Part shown: piece after piece, positions 5,845 to 9,136 of the stretch
How positions within the stretch are numbered: the first letter of the stretch is position 1
Layout of the letters: each line of letters begins with the position of its first letter
Translations under genes and position numbers: made by a program
Notes under the pieces: generated by a model
Databases searched by the model: none
The model's input: the letters and a program-made list of their open reading frames with translations, nothing else
What the model was told of the DNA's origin: nothing
NCBI GenBank assembly: GCA_021399405.1
Contig: JAAFKL010000122.1
Location: forward strand, 1-9,136
Origin: Candidatus Heimdallarchaeota archaeon
Lineage (GTDB): Archaea > Asgardarchaeota > Heimdallarchaeia > Heimdallarchaeales > Kariarchaeaceae
Direction of reading: 5' to 3'
Length of the DNA stretch: 9,136 bases

Positions 5845-6639
5845 ATGGGATTATTGCCTGATTTAACGGACTCAGAATTGTCATTGATGATTTATCAGAT
5901 AATAACCTCTCTATTCTTGATTGGGATAATAATTGGAGTCTCAATTATAAAACGACTGAAACTGGAAAAAAGAATTATAACAGCGGCTATAAGAGGATTT
6001 ATTCAATTAATAATCCTAGCATCAATTTTATCCTATATATTTTCAGTATCTTTTATTATCTTTCAATTTTTAATACTCGGGGTAATGATATTATTTGGTG
6101 CCCAAACTGCATCTAAGCGATTAGGTAAGATTAACAATGTTTTCAAAGTAGAATTGATATCTCTTGCATTTGCTGTATATTCAATAATGATCATAATCAC
6201 TGTTTTGAAGGCAATTTCGATTAAGGATCCAGAAATATGGATACCAATTGGTGGAATGGCTACAGGTAATGCCATGAATATATCGTACCTAACTATTAAT
6301 CGGATCAAAAATGAAATTGAAAACCGAAAGGATGAAGTTGAAACAGCTCTGAGTTTAGGATTAACACCTAATGCAGTTCTTGAGGAATTAAATATTATTT
6401 CAAACAGTATGCGAATGGGAGTAACACCTAATATGAATAACCTTAGGACATTGGGTTTAGTTTTCATCCCCGGTTTGATGACTGGCTTATTAATTGGTGG
6501 AATAAATCCATATGTTGCAGCGGTGTATCAAGTTATGATCTTCTTTGTCATAATCTCAACCGGACTAATCGCAGCTTTTATCGCTTCAACACTAATAATT
6601 CGTGAAATGTTCAATAAAGATACACAAAGTTTGGTTTGA
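5845..6639 (+). CDS. fetB: FetB/UPF0014 family ABC permease
   Basis: A 264-residue polytopic membrane protein of the UPF0014 family (FetB, YbbM, STAR2), the usual length. Hydrophobic segments are at about 15-35, 50-65, 68-86, 104-123, 203-222 and 224-253, with a weaker one near 133-150. Family hallmarks are R50..Q54 in RGFIQL, GGMATGNAMN at 136-145, the cytoplasmic helix rich in Arg and Glu (about 153-172) followed by LGLTPN, and FIPGLMTG at 207-214 with NPYVAAVYQ at 221-229. The cytoplasmic helix region probably couples to the ATPase. The ATG follows the fetA TGA with no spacing, so the two are translated as a pair and presumably form a 2+2 complex in the cytoplasmic membrane. No metal-binding periplasmic protein is nearby, which agrees with an exporter or intracellular-membrane role rather than uptake. 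Substrate undetermined. Confidence 0.9.
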   Translation: MGLLPDLTDSELSLMIYQIITSLFLIGIIIGVSIIKRLKLEKRIITAAIRGFIQLIILASILSYIFSVSFIIFQFLILGVMILFGAQTASKRLGKINNVFKVELISLAFAVYSIMIIITVLKAISIKDPEIWIPIGGMATGNAMNISYLTINRIKNEIENRKDEVETALSLGLTPNAVLEELNIISNSMRMGVTPNMNNLRTLGLVFIPGLMTGLLIGGINPYVAAVYQVMIFFVIISTGLIAAFIASTLIIREMFNKDTQSLV

Positions 6640-6741
6640 TCTTGATATTCCCTTTGTTAAATAAATTTAGTGAATACAATTGATAAATAATAAAATCCAA
6701 TCTTACTTGCAATAGAGGACATCAACAAGACCCTCGAAACA

Positions 6742-6750
6742 AAAATATAA
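6742..6750 (+). promoter_or_regulatory. TATA-like box of cupin gene
   Basis: AAAATATAA is centred about 31-32 nt before the ATG at 6778, giving a predicted leader of only a few nucleotides. It follows the 138-nt gap after fetB, so the cupin gene is probably transcribed separately from the ABC operon. Confidence 0.35.
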
Positions 6751-6777
6751 GAATTTGAATGAAATGAGAAATCTGGA

Positions 6778-7143
6778 ATGAGTAAAATTAATTTAAAACA
6801 TCATCTTTCGGGTGTAACGGATTACTTTTCACCAAAAGTGATTGATGAAGTCAATGATGTATTCATCAAAGTAGCCAAAATCAAGGGTGATAAGGTTCCA
6901 TGGCATAACCATGAGAATGACGATGAGTTATTCTATGTTATTGAAGGTAAATTGCTTCTTGAAATTGAGAACGAAGATAGTATTTTAATGATCCCAGGTG
7001 ATCTTTTCGTAGTGAAAAAAGGGTTGAATCATAGAGTTTCTTCAACGGAGGAATGTCATATTATGCTAATTGAGAACAAATCCACGGAACACACAGGAAA
7101 AGTACAATCTGAGATAACAAAATCAGTTGAAGAACAACTCTAA
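6778..7143 (+). CDS. Single-domain cupin protein
   Basis: A 121-residue small beta-barrel cupin. Motif 1 reads G37, then H43-x-H45, then E50 and G57 (WHNHENDDELFYVIEGKL). Motif 2 is P73-G-D75 through G82 to H85. H43, H45, E50 and H85 are the standard set of metal ligands, so a Fe, Mn, Ni or Zn site is likely. Proteins of this size and type (Cupin_2) range from dioxygenases and isomerases to sugar or small-molecule sensors, so a specific reaction cannot be named. The tail after residue 95 is polar and probably disordered. The ATG at 6778 places the cupin core at its normal distance from the N-terminus. It converges with the DHS-family gene across 51 nt. The end of the gene takes part in a near-perfect tandem repeat that spans the stop codon. 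Confidence 0.85.
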   Translation: MSKINLKHHLSGVTDYFSPKVIDEVNDVFIKVAKIKGDKVPWHNHENDDELFYVIEGKLLLEIENEDSILMIPGDLFVVKKGLNHRVSSTEECHIMLIENKSTEHTGKVQSEITKSVEEQL

Positions 7144-7160
7144 ATCAGTTAAGAGCAATT
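7120..7160 (+). repeat. Imperfect 20-nt tandem repeat over cupin stop
   Basis: The unit AAATCAGTTGAAGAACAACT (7120-7139) recurs as AAATCAGTTAAGAGCAATT at 7142-7160, with 17 of 20 aligned positions identical and one deleted base. The first copy encodes the last residues of the cupin; the second lies after the TAA. Read in the corresponding frame, the second copy would end in its own stop, so it looks like a short duplication of the gene's 3' end. Confidence 0.6.
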
Positions 7161-7194
7161 AAGATTGATGCCTTAAACATTTATTTGATATAAT

Positions 7195-8160
7195 CTATTT
7201 TTCTTCAGAATAAGTCTCTATCCAGGCACTCACAATTAGTGGAAGAGCAATTGTTGCATCACAATATACTGTGACTTTTGGTGCTTCCCATGTTATCTTT
7301 CCCCATGAAACAGCCTCCTCAAGTGTTGCTCCAGATAATCCACCAGTTTCAATTCGATCCATTGTAATTGCTACGCCATATTGATAATCCTTTGAACTCA
7401 TTAGGGAAGATTGGAGCATGTAATTTTTGGGCACACCACCACCAATGATGAAAGCACATGCTTTATCAGTCTCTGCATAGAAATCTTGAATTGAAGTCAA
7501 ATCTTTCATCTCATCGAAAATTATTTTGTGAAATTGAGATTTCAACCAAATTTGTAATCCAAGAACAGAGTCAGCAATCACCGGAACATAAATTGGAATA
7601 TTATTGTCAGCAGCAATTCTAACAATACTATCAAGATCATCAATTTTTGGACCCAACCATTTCATGAATTCTGAGCTAGATGTATGCAGAATCCCATCTT
7701 CATTCTTTTCATCATAATATTCCATCACTAGTTTTTGCATTTTATCCTCTAATGTCGGAAAGCCCTCTGCATCAACAAATGAATCGTATACTCTGTCAAT
7801 GCCTTTGTCCCTCAATTCAAGGTCATTTTTGTACGGAACATTTTTCATATGTGGATGACCAAAAGCTTCAATCAAGTCATGTGTAATATTCGCACCGGTT
7901 GTAACAAACATTTCAATAAGGCCATTTTTCATAGCATCACCAATTACTTTTCGCATCCCTCCTGGTACCATTGCACCTGCCATGGATACAAAAATTTTTG
8001 CACCTTCTGATTTTGCCTGTTTGAGTATGTCAAATGCCTTCCCAAGGGAACCCCCACCAAATACGCCCATTTTTGAAAATTCGGTTAAAATTTTCAGGGG
8101 TGAGGTTGCTCCAAATGGATCGAAATGATGAAGTGGGTTTGATTTATGATTATGGGGCAT
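7195..8160 (-). CDS. dys: Deoxyhypusine synthase family protein (DHS-like)
   Basis: A 321-residue cytosolic NAD-dependent enzyme of the deoxyhypusine synthase family. Canonical members transfer the aminobutyl group of spermidine to a lysine of aIF5A/eIF5A. The catalytic region EEAVSWGK is at 281-288. By comparison with human DHS from memory, K288 matches catalytic K329, W286 matches W327, E282 matches E323 and D197 matches D238. Other substrate contacts differ: D243 becomes L202, H288 becomes N246 (in GGGVPKNY), N292 becomes Q250 and D316 becomes L275. The NAD-loop acids E136-E137 become T93-H94 (TTGANITHD). The protein therefore belongs to a divergent DHS-like branch seen in archaea and bacteria, and its amine donor or acceptor may differ. 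It may still be the only hypusination enzyme of this organism. The single possible ATG is bounded by an in-frame stop two codons upstream. The amidohydrolase gene lies 97 nt upstream on the same strand. Confidence 0.88.
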   Translation of the reverse strand: MPHNHKSNPLHHFDPFGATSPLKILTEFSKMGVFGGGSLGKAFDILKQAKSEGAKIFVSMAGAMVPGGMRKVIGDAMKNGLIEMFVTTGANITHDLIEAFGHPHMKNVPYKNDLELRDKGIDRVYDSFVDAEGFPTLEDKMQKLVMEYYDEKNEDGILHTSSSEFMKWLGPKIDDLDSIVRIAADNNIPIYVPVIADSVLGLQIWLKSQFHKIIFDEMKDLTSIQDFYAETDKACAFIIGGGVPKNYMLQSSLMSSKDYQYGVAITMDRIETGGLSGATLEEAVSWGKITWEAPKVTVYCDATIALPLIVSAWIETYSEEK

Positions 8161-8184
8161 TTCAAATTAACATCTGATTGTCAA

Positions 8185-8194
8185 TTTTTAATAT
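8185..8194 (-). promoter_or_regulatory. TATA-like box of DHS-family gene
   Basis: ATATTAAAAA on the - strand is centred about 29 nt before the ATG at 8160 and would give a leaderless or nearly leaderless transcript. It lies in the 97-nt gap after the amidohydrolase, so the DHS-family gene can be transcribed on its own even if read-through also occurs. Confidence 0.35.
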
Positions 8195-8257
8195 CGTGTA
8201 TTCAAACATAATCACTGAGTTGAGTTTCTCAAAAAATATGGGAACTGGCGTGTTTAT

Positions 8258-9121
8258 CTAACTTGGAATTAGTTTCTCAGCATTTTTGAATAATATTTTT
8301 TCAAGAGTTTCATCGGGTAAAGGTAGATCTGCAATACTCTCGGCATTTTTCCTTGAGCTTTGAACACCAGGACTGGGGTAATCCGAACCGAAAATGCATT
8401 TATGTGCAAATCTCTCAAATCGTGGAAAGTAGGTTCCAATTAATTGAGGAGGAATCCCAGATATATCCATGTAGAGTTCTTGATTTCTGAATTTTGCCAT
8501 TAAATATTCTGCTTCCCGTGTCCAAAGAGGTCTTCCCCCATGAGCCATTACCACTATCATTTGAGGAAAATCAATTAAAATATCTTCCAACATCATGGGA
8601 TCACCGTATTTTGACCTCGCACCAGGAAAAATCGATGTTCCTGTGTGGAATATCGCTGGAACTTGTAAATCTTCGATAACCGAATATAATTTTCTTTGTG
8701 AATCTAATCCATCGAGATAAGCATTTGGTTTAATCAATTGATGTGGGCCATGAACTTTTACCCCTTTAATCATGCCTGATTCTACATAATTTCTCAATAG
8801 TTCGGCTGCATCTTCATGTAATGCAGGATTTACACTCCCTATTGGGATCAAACGATTATTAGTACCTGAACAGAAATTTGATACCCATTCATTGGTCTCA
8901 ATTGTGTAACCCATAACATCTGGACTCTCATAGTTTATAATCCAAGCTTTTTTACAATTAAGAGCGTCAAGAAATCCAATTACAGGACCATTATCCCCCG
9001 GATTTTCAAAGAAGTTAGTCAATGTTGGGATCTCTGACAAAATCATGTCTTTGATAATTTTTTTTGTCATCTTTGGACTGTGGAAATGAAGATGACAATC
9101 AATATATTCTTTTAATTCCAT
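8258..9121 (-). CDS. Metal-dependent amidohydrolase (Amidohydro_2/COG2159-like)
   Basis: A 287-residue TIM-barrel hydrolase or decarboxylase of the amidohydrolase superfamily. D8 followed by H10-L-H12 is the strand-1 metal motif. H159 (FHTG) and H194 (MAHGG) are the later histidines, and D247 in FGSDYP is the strand-8 acid. K122 and H124 in GVKVHGPH occupy the strand-4 position. The layout fits Amidohydro_2 (ACMSD and gamma-resorcylate decarboxylase relatives), whose members mainly hydrolyse or non-oxidatively decarboxylate small cyclic or aromatic substrates. The substrate cannot be read here. There is no signal peptide. The ATG at 9119-9121 is bounded by an in-frame TAG one codon further upstream, so the gene is complete at its start and only 15 nt of upstream sequence is visible. 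It precedes the DHS-family gene by 97 nt on the same strand and may be co-transcribed with it. Confidence 0.85.
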   Translation of the reverse strand: MELKEYIDCHLHFHSPKMTKKIIKDMILSEIPTLTNFFENPGDNGPVIGFLDALNCKKAWIINYESPDVMGYTIETNEWVSNFCSGTNNRLIPIGSVNPALHEDAAELLRNYVESGMIKGVKVHGPHQLIKPNAYLDGLDSQRKLYSVIEDLQVPAIFHTGTSIFPGARSKYGDPMMLEDILIDFPQMIVVMAHGGRPLWTREAEYLMAKFRNQELYMDISGIPPQLIGTYFPRFERFAHKCIFGSDYPSPGVQSSRKNAESIADLPLPDETLEKILFKNAEKLIPS

Positions 9122-9136
9122 TGTCTAACATCCGAA

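Noticed and set aside
6346..6450. Repeated TAACACCTAAT sequence in fetB (encoding LGLTPN and MGVTPN)
   Set aside because: It falls in the conserved cytoplasmic coupling region where UPF0014 proteins normally carry two similar turns, so it needs no mobile or regulatory explanation.
6063..6467. 134-codon open frame on the - strand
   Set aside because: It is antisense to fetB. The low-complexity hydrophobic translation mirrors the membrane segments of the real gene.
7680..7886. 68-codon + strand frame inside the DHS-family gene
   Set aside because: It is antisense to a conserved enzyme-coding region with no independent support.
8494..8679. 61-codon + strand frame inside the amidohydrolase gene
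   Set aside because: It is antisense to conserved metal-site coding sequence and has no recognisable motif.

Overview
The window reads as an AT-rich (roughly one-third G+C by eye) archaeal chromosome segment. The domain assignment rests on three things. There is a deoxyhypusine synthase family gene. Several genes have TATA-like boxes about 24-31 nt upstream of the start codon and no Shine-Dalgarno sequence, as expected for leaderless archaeal transcripts. The gene set is otherwise metabolic and transport, with no bacterial -35/-10 pattern that I could see. I cannot place the phylum from sequence alone; a mesophilic archaeon with mostly leaderless mRNAs is as far as I would go. I see no tRNA, rRNA, CRISPR array, insertion sequence or phage gene.

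Layout, left to right. Positions 1-238 are a largely non-coding edge with ambiguous open frames on both strands. On the + strand follow a beta-decarboxylating dehydrogenase of the isopropylmalate/isocitrate family (239-1360), a 71-residue Cys/His-containing small protein (1470-1685) and a TauE/SafE-type membrane carrier (1822-2676). On the - strand a UDP-glucose 6-dehydrogenase (2680-4011) converges on the carrier with only 3 nt between the stop codons. Its promoter lies in a 173-nt divergent region shared with a + strand alpha/beta hydrolase (4185-5027). The hydrolase is followed by a two-gene ABC system of the FetA/FetB (UPF0014, STAR1/STAR2-like) type at 5092-6639, whose two genes abut exactly. 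A single-domain cupin (6778-7143, +) then converges with a DHS-family gene (7195-8160, -). A COG2159-like metal-dependent amidohydrolase (8258-9121, -) lies directly upstream of that gene.

How the genes may work together: most look like independent single-gene units with their own promoters. The clear functional unit is fetA-fetB (ATPase plus permease), possibly co-transcribed with the hydrolase 64 nt upstream. The amidohydrolase and DHS-family gene are on the same strand with a 97-nt gap, so they may be linked, but the second has its own TATA-like box.

I did not find a new multi-gene defence or mobile system. The observations most worth following are at residue level. The DHS-family protein keeps the catalytic lysine but lacks most of the spermidine-contacting residues of the human enzyme. 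The dehydrogenase has a lysine where NAD-dependent family members have aspartate, together with a hydrophobic substrate-pocket segment. The start sites also show a leaderless-first, Shine-Dalgarno-internal pattern.
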